In this document: in pieces, positions 24,838 to 32,879 of the stretch
Layout: every line of letters starts with the position of its first letter
Numbering within the stretch: the first letter of the stretch is position 1
Source: Sphingomonas trueperi
Lineage (GTDB): Bacteria > Pseudomonadota > Alphaproteobacteria > Sphingomonadales > Sphingomonadaceae
Direction of reading: 5' to 3'
Length of the DNA: 64,000 bases
Assembly: GCF_011927635.1 (NCBI RefSeq)
Contig: NZ_JAATJB010000014.1
Coordinates: forward strand, 47,159-111,158
The notes under the pieces: model-generated
What the model saw: only the letters and a program-made list of their open reading frames with translations
What the model was told of the DNA's origin: nothing
Databases searched by the model: none
Program-made: the position numbers and the translations under genes

Positions 24838-26647
24838 TCCGGTGAAGGTCCTTGCCGTCGACGACGTGCCCGAAAACCTGATCGCGCTGGAGGCATTGCT
24901 CGCGCAGGAGGGGCTGGAACTGCTCACCGCCGCCTCGGGAATGGAGGCGCTGGAGCTGCTGCTGGTGCACGATGTCGCCTTGGCGCTGCTCGACGTGCAG
25001 ATGCCGGGGATGGACGGGTTCGAGCTCGCCGAACTGATGCGCGGTACCGAGCGGACCCGCCGCGTGCCGATCATCTTCCTCACCGCGGTCGCCACCGACG
25101 AGCGCCGCCGTTTCCGCGGCTACGAAACCGGGGCGGTGGACTATCTGCTCAAGCCGGTCGATCCGCAGATCGTCCGCAACAAGGTCGAGATCTTCGTGGA
25201 GCTGGCGGCGCAGCGACAGGAGATCGCCCGCCAGCGGGACCGCCATGCCGCCGCACTCGCCCGGCTGAAGGCACACCGGGACAATTCCCCGCTCGCCATC
25301 GTCGAGTTCGATGCCGAGCAGCGGATCATCGCCTGGTCGGCGGGAGCCGAGCGGATGTTCGGCTGGCGGGTGGTGGAAGTCTCCGGCTTGCGCCCGTCCG
25401 AGCTCGAATGGCTCGATGCCGAGCATGCCGCGCGGTTCGATGCGATGATCCGCGGGATGATCGCCGGCGAGCATGTCCGCGACATGCGGCCCTTGTGCAT
25501 GCGGACGGCTGTAGGCGTGATGCTCGACTGCGAAGTCTATGGGTCGGCGCTGTTGGGGCCGGATGGGTCCTTGCTGTCGGTAAACACCCAGATTCTAGAT
25601 GTCACCGATCGGGTACGTGCCGAGGAGACGCAGCGGCTGCTGATCGGCGAGCTCAACCACCGAGTAAAGAACACGCTCGCCTCGGTGCAGGCGATCGCCA
25701 CGCAGACGCTGCGCCATTCCTCCGGCCCCTCGGACTTCGCCCCGACCTTCATCGGGCGGATCCATTCGCTGGCGCGCGCGCATTCGCTGCTCAGCAGCAG
25801 CACCTGGCAGGGCGCGAGCCTGCAGGAGCTAATCGAAGGCCAGCTGCAGACCGGCACGATCGATCCGGAACGGTTCGACACCGGTGGACCGATGGTTGAA
25901 CTGGCGCCCGAGCCCGCGTTGCATCTGGCGCTCGTTCTGCATGAACTGGCTACCAACGCGCACAAATATGGCGCGCTGTCGGTGCCCGAGGGACGGGTGG
26001 GGCTCCACTGGGGCGTCCGGAACGGGATGCTCGAGCTTGACTGGCAAGAAAGCGGTGGACCGGCCGCGACACCGCCCACACGGCGCGGCTTCGGCACCGC
26101 GCTGATAGAGCGCAGCCTGAAAGCCGAGGGCGGTAGTGCCGTGCCGAGCTATGGCGAGGGAGGCGTCGCCTGGAAGCTCTCGATCCCCTATGCCAGCGCG
26201 GTTCGGCTTCGCGAGGAGCCGCGCGCGGCGCGCAAGGCGATCCCGGTGTTGCCGGCAGGCGGCGGCGCGGCGCTGGTCGGCAAGCGGGTGCTGATCGTCG
26301 AGGACGAGCCGCTGGTCGCGCTCGAACTCGCGACGATTCTGGGCGATGCCGGCATGGTGGTGGCGGGTGTCGTCGCCACTTCGGCCGATGCGATGGCGGC
26401 GATCACCAAGACGCCCGTCGATGCCGTGCTGCTCGACGGCAACCTCCAGGGCGCGCTGGTCGACGATGTGGCGGCGGCGCTGGTCGCGCGCGACATCCCG
26501 TTCCTGTTCGTCAGCGGCTACGGCCGCGATCACCTGCCGATCGGGCTAGACTCGGTCACCGTGATCGAGAAGCCGTTCGATGCCCGCACGATCGCCGCGG
26601 CGCTCCACCAGTTGCTGGTGCGCACGCCCGTGCGCGACTCAGCCTAG
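24830..26647 (+). CDS. HWE-family histidine kinase with N- and C-terminal receivers and PAS domain
   Basis: A 605-residue cytoplasmic protein: receiver domain with D55 (LLDVQMPGMDG), short coiled coil, PAS domain (about 155-265), then an HWE/HisKA_2 kinase core. H277 sits in LNHRVKNTLASVQAIATQTL. The ATPase N box is HELATNAHKYGAL and a G box RGFGTALIE. A C-terminal receiver has D536 (LLDGNLQG). In Alphaproteobacteria HWE kinases often feed the general stress response or light and redox circuits; a target cannot be read here. It begins inside the end of cheR and its stop overlaps the convergent LacI gene stop by four bases. Receiver-first architecture suggests that it receives phosphate from the upstream hybrid kinase. 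Confidence 0.88.
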   Translation: MRDPVKVLAVDDVPENLIALEALLAQEGLELLTAASGMEALELLLVHDVALALLDVQMPGMDGFELAELMRGTERTRRVPIIFLTAVATDERRRFRGYETGAVDYLLKPVDPQIVRNKVEIFVELAAQRQEIARQRDRHAAALARLKAHRDNSPLAIVEFDAEQRIIAWSAGAERMFGWRVVEVSGLRPSELEWLDAEHAARFDAMIRGMIAGEHVRDMRPLCMRTAVGVMLDCEVYGSALLGPDGSLLSVNTQILDVTDRVRAEETQRLLIGELNHRVKNTLASVQAIATQTLRHSSGPSDFAPTFIGRIHSLARAHSLLSSSTWQGASLQELIEGQLQTGTIDPERFDTGGPMVELAPEPALHLALVLHELATNAHKYGALSVPEGRVGLHWGVRNGMLELDWQESGGPAATPPTRRGFGTALIERSLKAEGGSAVPSYGEGGVAWKLSIPYASAVRLREEPRAARKAIPVLPAGGGAALVGKRVLIVEDEPLVALELATILGDAGMVVAGVVATSADAMAAITKTPVDAVLLDGNLQGALVDDVAAALVARDIPFLFVSGYGRDHLPIGLDSVTVIEKPFDARTIAAALHQLLVRTPVRDSA

Positions 26648-27639
26648 GCCGAATCACGAACGATCAGTTCGGGCAGCATCGCCACCGAGCCGACATTCTG
26701 CCCGGCGATTCGTGCCAGCAGCAGCTCCACGAGAAGATTCGCGCCATAGACGACGTCCTGGCGGATCGTGGTGAGCGCGGGCGTGGTGTAGCCGGCGAGA
26801 AGGATGTCGTCATAGCCGATGACCGCAACGTCCTCCGGTACGCGCAAGCCGCGCTCGGCCAGTGCGCGCATCGCGCTCATAGCGATCACGTCGGAGGCGG
26901 CGAGGATGCCGTCCGGCGCCGGATTGGCAGCGAGATAGGCGGCCATCTCGCGATAGGCGTCTTCCATCGTGAGATGGATCGGCACCACGGTGTCGGTCAC
27001 CCCAGCGGCTTCGGCGACGGCACTGTGGAAGCCCTTGTACCGATCGGAAAATTCGGGCGCTCCGGCATTGCCGAGAAAGGCGAGGCGTTTGCACCCGCGC
27101 GTGATCAGGTGGCGCGCGGCAAGTTCCCCACCGGTGACATTGTCAGTACCGACCGTGATCTGGTTCGAGCCCAGTCGCGCGGCGCCCCACACCACCATGC
27201 GCTGATAGCTGCCCGCCACCCGCTCGATCGCCTCCAACTGATCCGACTGACCGATCAGGATGATGCCGTCGACGCGGCCGGAGGCAATGATGTCGTCGAG
27301 CCAGCGCGGCCCCTGCGGCACCACGCGCGACAGGAACAGGTCGTAGCCGCGCTTGGTCAGCGCATCCGCAAGTCCGCCCAGCAGCCCCATGAAGAACGGA
27401 TCGGACAGCGCCTGATCGACTTCGTGGCCCAGCGGTACCACTACGCCGATCGCGCCGGTACGCTGCTTGCGCAGCGCACTGGCGGTCTGGTTGAGGCGAA
27501 AGCCGTGTTCTTGGGCGAGCGCAACGATGCGCTCGCGGGTACCTCGCGCGACTCTAGGATGATTGGAAAGCGCCCTTGAGGCAGTCGAAACCGACACGCC
27601 TGCGATTTTCGCCAGCTCGACCAAGCCCACTGACTTCAA
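26644..27639 (-). CDS. LacI-family transcriptional regulator
   Basis: A 331-residue LacI/GalR regulator of standard length. The helix-turn-helix is at 6-26 (LVELAKIAGVSVSTASRALS), followed by the hinge (NQTASALRKQRTGAIGVVVP) and a periplasmic-binding-protein-like sugar domain ending in LPELIVRDSA. A perfect 16-bp palindrome stands 26 bases upstream of its start codon (27665-27680) and is probably its own operator. The gene lies just downstream of the phospholipase C gene on the same strand. Sugar ligand and regulon are unknown; sphingomonad LacI proteins commonly control TonB-receptor and sugar-use genes. Confidence 0.9.
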   Translation of the reverse strand: MKSVGLVELAKIAGVSVSTASRALSNHPRVARGTRERIVALAQEHGFRLNQTASALRKQRTGAIGVVVPLGHEVDQALSDPFFMGLLGGLADALTKRGYDLFLSRVVPQGPRWLDDIIASGRVDGIILIGQSDQLEAIERVAGSYQRMVVWGAARLGSNQITVGTDNVTGGELAARHLITRGCKRLAFLGNAGAPEFSDRYKGFHSAVAEAAGVTDTVVPIHLTMEDAYREMAAYLAANPAPDGILAASDVIAMSAMRALAERGLRVPEDVAVIGYDDILLAGYTTPALTTIRQDVVYGANLLVELLLARIAGQNVGSVAMLPELIVRDSA

Positions 27640-27664
27640 CTGTCCCGCCCCCCAACGCGTTGTT

Positions 27665-27680
27665 CTGTCAGCGCTGACAG
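27665..27680. promoter_or_regulatory. Perfect palindrome, probable LacI-type operator
   Basis: CTGTCAGCGCTGACAG is a perfect 16-bp palindrome with the central CG-rich dyad typical of LacI-family operators. It lies in the 50-base gap between the phospholipase C stop and the LacI start codon, so it most likely mediates autoregulation. Confidence 0.6.
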
Positions 27681-27689
27681 TATCGCGTC

Positions 27690-29753
27690 CTAATCGATTT
27701 GGGAAACCTTAACATTGGTATAGGGCGGTTCGGACCAACCATCGCTGCCGTTTTCGATCCTTCCGGCGAGCCGACGACGGTAACCGGGGACAGCCGGATC
27801 GGTGAGGACAAGGTCGTACCAGCCACCGGTAACCGTTAGCGCTACCTTGGTTTCTTCTGATACGATCGGCTTGAGCTGGGGGTGGCGGGGCCATTCCGAA
27901 ATGATCCCAGCGGGCGCCTCGATCCGCAGCGAGGGGGCGGTGCCGCGGCGCTGCTGCCAGCGCACCGCACCGGCATGGGCAGGCCCTTGGCCGGCGAAAT
28001 GGCGATGAAAACCGTTCGGACCGAGCAGCCAGAGATCGTAGCGGCCTTCCGAGTCGAGCGGCCATTCGGCTTCGATCGCGCCACCCTGCTTGAGCGTGTA
28101 GCGGCGCGGCACCGCATCGAGCTGGAGCCGATCATAGACATGCACCACCGCCGGCACGCCAGTGCATTCGAAGCGCAGCACGATCTTGCTCGAATCGAGC
28201 CCGGCTTCGCTCACCTCCAGCGCATAGGGCAGGGCGCGCGCGCGGCGGATGCCCGGCTCCTGCGCGGGTGCCTGGCCGGCGGCGACCGGCGCGCTGGGCT
28301 CCGGCTGGCTGCGAAGCGCGGCGGCGCGGGTGGCGAGGTCGCGTGGATCGGGCAGCACCGGCCCGATCTTGCGGTTGGGGCTGCGGAAGTCGAACGCGCT
28401 GGTCAGGTCGCCGCAGACCGCCCGTCTCCACGCGGAGATATTGGGCTCCTGCACCCCGAACCGCGCCTCCAGGAAACGGATTACCGAGGTGTGGTCAAAG
28501 ACTTGCGAGTTCACCCAGCCGCCGCGGCTCCAGGGCGAGACGACATAGCAGGGCACGCGCGGGCCGAGGCCATAGGGCCGTCCGATCAGCTCGGGCCGCT
28601 CGGATTTCTCGTCGGCGACGCTGGGGATCTGGTGATAGTCGTTGGACGTGTCGACCTGCGAGGCGCCGAGGAAGCCGCCGACCACCGCCGGATCGCGCGA
28701 CGGCGGCCCGGGCGGCGGGACATGGTCGAAAAAGCCGTCATTCTCGTCGAAATTGACGATCAGCACGGTGCGTGCCCACACCTCCGGATTGGCGGTCAGC
28801 GCGTCGATCACCGCGGCGGTATAGGCCGCGCCCTGGGCCGGGCTGGAGGGGGCGGGGTGCTCGCTGCCCTTGGCGTCGGCGATGATCCACGAGACCTGGG
28901 GCAGCTTGTTCGCCAGCACGTCGGCGCGGAGCTGGTCGAGCCCGTGGGTGGTCAGCGCGCGATCGTAGAGCGGCGAGCCCGGCTGCGCCTCGCGATAGGC
29001 GGCGAAACCGACCAGGGGGTTGTCGGTGAAATTGTCCGCCATGTCCTGGTAGATGCGCCAGTCGATCCCGGCCGCCTGGAGCCGCTCCGGATAGGTGGTC
29101 CAGCGATAGGAGTCGGGGTGGCCGCCCTTGGTCGCGAGCTCGTCGTGCGAATTGCCGATCGACGGGCCGCCCATCATCCCGCTGGGATCGTTGGTGCCGG
29201 TCCACAGGAACAGGCGGTTGGTGTTGGTGCCGGTATGGACCGCGCAGTGATAGGCGTCGCAAATCGTGAAGCTCTCGGCGAGGGCGAACTGGAACTCCAG
29301 GTCCTCGCGGGTGAAATAGCCCATCGCGCGATCGGTCTTGGCGGCGGCCCAGCGCTGCATCCGGCCCTGATCCCAGGCGGCCTGCGCATCGGGCCAGCTG
29401 TGCGGCGTGCTCGCCACCCGCATCAGCTCGAAATGCTCCTTGGTGGAGAGATGGAAGGGCGCGACCAGCCGGCCGTCGGCGGCTTCCTGGGCGAACACGC
29501 TGCGGCCGCCCGGCAGCGGCACCGTCAGCGGATCACCAAAGCCGCGCACGCCCTTCATCGTGCCGAAATAATGGTCGAAGCTGCGGTTCTCCTGCATCAG
29601 GATCACGACATGCGCGACATCGGCAATGGTGCCGCTGCGGACGTCCGCCGGGATCGCCGCCGCCCGTGCGATCGATGCAGGCAGCGCCGATGCCACCGCC
29701 GCCTGCGCGCCCGCTGCCAGGAACCGCCGCCGCGTCGTGCCCCCGTTCGTCAT
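27690..29753 (-). CDS. Tat-exported phosphocholine-specific phospholipase C type enzyme
   Basis: A protein of 687 residues from the ATG at 29753 (GGGGG six bases upstream); an ATG at 29771 would add six. The N-terminus carries a twin-arginine signal (TTRRRFLAAGAQ, then a hydrophobic stretch to SIARAAA). The catalytic region has VVILMQENRSFDHYFGTMKG (metal-binding ENRSFDH), TGTNTNRLFLWTGTN and NFDENDGFFDHVPPPGPP, the signature of the acid-phosphatase-like phospholipase C family of Gram-negatives. Two C-terminal domains of the DUF756 type (about 490-680) complete the usual architecture. It should hydrolyse phosphatidylcholine or related phosphodiesters in the periplasm or outside. No phosphate-box promoter was recognised. 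Its length fits the family. Confidence 0.9.
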   Translation of the reverse strand: MTNGGTTRRRFLAAGAQAAVASALPASIARAAAIPADVRSGTIADVAHVVILMQENRSFDHYFGTMKGVRGFGDPLTVPLPGGRSVFAQEAADGRLVAPFHLSTKEHFELMRVASTPHSWPDAQAAWDQGRMQRWAAAKTDRAMGYFTREDLEFQFALAESFTICDAYHCAVHTGTNTNRLFLWTGTNDPSGMMGGPSIGNSHDELATKGGHPDSYRWTTYPERLQAAGIDWRIYQDMADNFTDNPLVGFAAYREAQPGSPLYDRALTTHGLDQLRADVLANKLPQVSWIIADAKGSEHPAPSSPAQGAAYTAAVIDALTANPEVWARTVLIVNFDENDGFFDHVPPPGPPSRDPAVVGGFLGASQVDTSNDYHQIPSVADEKSERPELIGRPYGLGPRVPCYVVSPWSRGGWVNSQVFDHTSVIRFLEARFGVQEPNISAWRRAVCGDLTSAFDFRSPNRKIGPVLPDPRDLATRAAALRSQPEPSAPVAAGQAPAQEPGIRRARALPYALEVSEAGLDSSKIVLRFECTGVPAVVHVYDRLQLDAVPRRYTLKQGGAIEAEWPLDSEGRYDLWLLGPNGFHRHFAGQGPAHAGAVRWQQRRGTAPSLRIEAPAGIISEWPRHPQLKPIVSEETKVALTVTGGWYDLVLTDPAVPGYRRRLAGRIENGSDGWSEPPYTNVKVSQID

Positions 29754-29831
29754 CGTGCCCCCAACTCCCATGTCACCAAAACAATACCTGCAGGCGGGTG
29801 CAGCAGCGGGATGACGAATTGATGACGGTTT

Positions 29832-30920
29832 TCAGACACTCGGCAGGAAAAGATCGTCAAGTGCCCGATCGTGCGTGTCGGTCTCATAGCCATGTGCCGC
29901 GCGCCATTCCGCGTCGAAGCAGGTCGAGCCATAGCGGCGGCCATCGTCGCACAGCAGGGTGACGATCGAGCCTGTCTGGCCGGCGGCACGCATCTCGCGG
30001 ATCAGCGTCGCGCAGGCCCAGATATTGGTGCCGGTCGAGACGCCGCAGGGGCGGCCGAGCACGCGGCTGATCCGCAGTGCAGCCGCCAGGCTCGCCGCGT
30101 CGGGGACGGCGATCATCCGGTCGATCACGTCGGGCAGGAAGGAGGGCTCGAGCTGGAGCCGGCCTATGCCCTCGACGCAGGACGGCGCGCCGTCGACGGT
30201 GGTGATGCTGCGGTCCACATAATGGCGGTGGAACACCGAGGCCTCGGGATCGGCGACGCAGAGCCGTGTCTCCAGGCGGTGATAGCGCAGATAGCGGCCG
30301 ATCGTCGCCGAAGTGCCGCCGGTCCCCGCGCCGCAGACGATATGGGTAGGGATGGGATGGGCTTCCTGCGCCATCTGCTCGAAGATCGACTGGGCGATAT
30401 TGTTGTTGCCGCGCCAGTCGGTTGCGCGCTCGGCATAGGTGAACTGGTCCATGAAATGGCCGCCCAGTTCGGTGGCGAGCCGCTGCGCCTCCGTGCGGAC
30501 CGAGCGCGGATCGGCGACCTCGTGGCAACGGCCGCCATGGAACTCGATCGCCTCGATCTTCTCGGGCGACGTACCGCGCGGCAGCACCGCGACGAAGGGC
30601 AGCCCGATCATCCTGGCGAAATAAGCTTCGGAAACCGCGGTCGACCCGCTCGATGCCTCGACGATGGTCGTCTGCGGCCCGATCCAGCCGTTGCACAGTG
30701 CGTAAAGGAACAGCGAGCGGCCCAGCCGGTGCTTGAGGCTGCCGGTCGGGTGACTCGATTCGTCCTTGAGGTACAAGGTGATGCCCGGTGCGCCCGGCAG
30801 CTCGACGCGGACCAGATGGGTGTCGGCCGAGCGGTTGAACTCGGCATCGATGGTGCGGACGGCGTCATCCACCCAGGCGCGGTCGCAGCGGGTGGGGCGG
30901 GGCAGGGCAGCGTCGGTCAT
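29832..30920 (-). CDS. PLP-dependent cysteine-synthase-family enzyme
   Basis: A 362-residue fold-type II PLP enzyme. The cofactor lysine is K63 in SSHPTGSLKHR; the Asn/Ser phosphate loop is SSGSTAVSEAYFA, and GAGTGGTSATIGRYL is the glycine loop that binds the PLP phosphate. It is related to CysK/CysM but has an extended N-terminus and a diverged C-terminus (LLCDDGRRYGSTCF). It belongs to a cysteine-synthase-like group whose reaction may be cysteine synthesis or a related beta-replacement; I cannot decide. The ATG at 30920 begins MTDAALPRPTRC; longer in-frame translations upstream read through an intergenic-looking stretch. Confidence 0.82.
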   Translation of the reverse strand: MTDAALPRPTRCDRAWVDDAVRTIDAEFNRSADTHLVRVELPGAPGITLYLKDESSHPTGSLKHRLGRSLFLYALCNGWIGPQTTIVEASSGSTAVSEAYFARMIGLPFVAVLPRGTSPEKIEAIEFHGGRCHEVADPRSVRTEAQRLATELGGHFMDQFTYAERATDWRGNNNIAQSIFEQMAQEAHPIPTHIVCGAGTGGTSATIGRYLRYHRLETRLCVADPEASVFHRHYVDRSITTVDGAPSCVEGIGRLQLEPSFLPDVIDRMIAVPDAASLAAALRISRVLGRPCGVSTGTNIWACATLIREMRAAGQTGSIVTLLCDDGRRYGSTCFDAEWRAAHGYETDTHDRALDDLFLPSV

Positions 30921-31058
30921 GGCGCCCGCCTTTAGCCCCCCGATTGCGGGTGCGTCGACTCCGGAAGCGCCGCTTGTCCTGCGTTGTCGTGATCTGCGCG
31001 AACGCGGCGGGGTGGCGAACGGGTGTAGCGTCGGCGGCCGAGCAACGGAGTGCCGCCC

Positions 31059-31247
31059 ATGCCAAGTCCCGATGATCGCAGTTATTTCCAGCGCCGCGCC
31101 CGTGCCGAGCTGGCCATCGCCTCCACCTGCGAGGACAATGCCGCCGCGCTCGCGCATTTCCGGCTGGCCGACGAATATGAGCGGCGGGTGCGCGCCATGG
31201 CCGCGCGCATGCCCGTCGCTGCAGCAACGTCGTCCCGCGGGTCCTGA
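31059..31247 (+). CDS. Small helical protein, function unknown
   Basis: A 62-residue polar protein with GGAG eight bases before its ATG. It reads SYFQRRARAELAIASTCEDN then AAALAHFRLADEYERRVRAM, a helical hairpin pattern I associate with small conserved hypothetical proteins of sphingomonads. No signal or membrane segment. It lies alone between two minus-strand genes, one base before the Crp/Fnr stop region. Confidence 0.6.
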   Translation: MPSPDDRSYFQRRARAELAIASTCEDNAAALAHFRLADEYERRVRAMAARMPVAAATSSRGS

Positions 31248-31248
31248 T

Positions 31249-31986
31249 CTAACCCGCGAGCAGCGCCTTGCGGAAGGCCGAAATCGCCGCTTCCGGCATC
31301 GGGCGTGCCCGCGCCCCGTTCGTTGCAGCACTCTGGCGGAGACGCACCGTGCCCCCCCGCCATTCGAGGATGCCGTCGCGCCGCATCGCCTGGAGCGTGC
31401 GGTTCACATGGACGCTGGTGAGGCCCAGCGCATCGGCCAGCATCTCCTGGGTGAGCGGCATCGGGAAGCTCTCGGGCCCCGCAGCGCCGGCCAGGAGCAG
31501 GCGCTCGTGCATTTCGGACAGCCAGTCCTGGATGCGTTCATAGGCGCTCATCCGGCCGAGCCGGGCGATCTGGCGTAGAAGATAGATCTCGTCGAGTGCG
31601 GCGCTCGCCGCATAGGCTTCGCGCGGGCCTTCGTCTTCGGGCGCAGGGGCGGAGCACAGCACCGCATCGCAGAGGGCCGTGATCGTGCTGGGGGCTACCG
31701 GCTGGAAGGTTCCGGCGTCCTGGATCACGTCGCCTGGCAGGAGGAAGCTGAGGATCTGGCGGCGGCCGTCGCTGAACAACTGCACGCGACCCAGCCAGCC
31801 GTCGAGGACGAGCAGCGGCCCCGGCGTTCGCTGCCCCGCCAGGATCAGGTCGCGGGTGGCGCGGATCCGCTGGGGAAACTCCGCCGCCTGCCGGAGCACA
31901 CGACGCTCAGCATCGCTGAGCGACGCAAGCGAGCCTAACCGGCTGGATGCAAATGCGTCCGCCGCGTGGGGTGGAGTTGTCAGCAT
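31249..31986 (-). CDS. Crp/Fnr-family transcriptional regulator
   Basis: A 245-residue regulator: cyclic-nucleotide-binding-like beta barrel (residues about 20-115, including GRRQILSFLLPGDVIQDAGT), a dimer helix, and a winged helix at about 175-225 (LTQEMLADALGLTSVHVNRT then LQAMRRDGILEWRGGTVRL). No Fnr-type cysteine cluster is present, so iron-sulfur oxygen sensing is unlikely. In this subgroup ligands are generally unknown. An open-frame HWE-like gene lies upstream on the same strand, 58 bases away. Confidence 0.87.
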   Translation of the reverse strand: MLTTPPHAADAFASSRLGSLASLSDAERRVLRQAAEFPQRIRATRDLILAGQRTPGPLLVLDGWLGRVQLFSDGRRQILSFLLPGDVIQDAGTFQPVAPSTITALCDAVLCSAPAPEDEGPREAYAASAALDEIYLLRQIARLGRMSAYERIQDWLSEMHERLLLAGAAGPESFPMPLTQEMLADALGLTSVHVNRTLQAMRRDGILEWRGGTVRLRQSAATNGARARPMPEAAISAFRKALLAG

Positions 31987-32044
31987 GATCCCAAGGCAAC
32001 GCGCTGGGTGCGTGCGAAGTTCAGAATAAACAGCCTAACAAGGA

Positions 32045-32713
32045 TCAGTACATCAATGCTTGTGCCGGAATCGTGAAGCTGCATTCAGCTCCGCCAGGAA
32101 GTAAGCGGAAACTGGAATGGATTCCGGAATAGGAAGCGAAGATGGTCTCGATCAGTTTTCTTCCGAAACCAGAGCGTGGGTGATCTGCCGGGGCCAGGAT
32201 GGCAACGCCACGCTCCCTCCACTCGACCTCGACGCCCAGCGTAGTGTGCTTCCAGGCTATCTGGAGGGATTGACGCGCGCCGGCGCCACCTAGTGCGCCG
32301 AACTTGATCGCGTTGGTGGTGAGTTCGTGGAAAACGAGCGTCAGCAGACGCGCAGCCGCCGGGCGAAGCAGCACGCCGGGTCCCGTGATGGAAATGCCCG
32401 GCACGCCGCCGAACTGGAAGGCCCGCAGCGCGTCGCGCACCAGCAGTTCCAGGTCGGCGCCATTGCTCGTGGCGCCGATCGCCGCAGCGTGCCGCACGGC
32501 ATCGTTGCGACCGGCCTGGTGCGCGCGCGCATCCTCGGCGAAAGTCTCGGTAGAGGGAAGCTCAGCATGTTGGCCGTTCACCAGCGCGCGCAGCTTGGTC
32601 AGAACCGCTTCCGGCGTGCAGGCCGGAGAAAGGGCGATTGCCGGTGCGTCGTCGCTGAGACCGGACTGAACGCCCCCATGGGCAACTGCAGGGCGTGTAT
32701 TGGGCTGCGTCAC
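32045..32713 (-). CDS. Kinase-like ATPase of the HWE type lacking a phospho-acceptor box
   Basis: About 222 residues from a GTG at 32713 that has GAGAGG upstream; an ATG at 32797 is in frame but would add an Arg-rich, unlikely N-terminus. The C-terminal 130 residues match the ATPase half of HWE/HisKA_2 kinases: LLTLVFHELTTNAIKFGALG (N box), VEWRERG and SGFGRKLIE. No H-R-x-K-N histidine box is present, and the segment before the ATPase (EAVLTKLRALVNGQHAELPS) holds only a non-canonical His in the expected helix. It could be a decayed kinase, an unconventional kinase or an ATP-binding anti-regulator. The region is intact otherwise. Confidence 0.7.
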   Translation of the reverse strand: MTQPNTRPAVAHGGVQSGLSDDAPAIALSPACTPEAVLTKLRALVNGQHAELPSTETFAEDARAHQAGRNDAVRHAAAIGATSNGADLELLVRDALRAFQFGGVPGISITGPGVLLRPAAARLLTLVFHELTTNAIKFGALGGAGARQSLQIAWKHTTLGVEVEWRERGVAILAPADHPRSGFGRKLIETIFASYSGIHSSFRLLPGGAECSFTIPAQALMY

Positions 32714-32879
32714 CCGGGACCGTTCCTCTCGCCGACGGGATGGTTCGCGCCGGTGCCGCGTCCCGAGGGCGCGCGGCAGGGCGGAATGCGGCATCACATG
32801 CGTACGCCGCTAGCTGGCGAAAGGAACTACGGCCTTAAGGGCAGGGTGGATGCACGCTTAACATGGAACCCGTTGCTTT

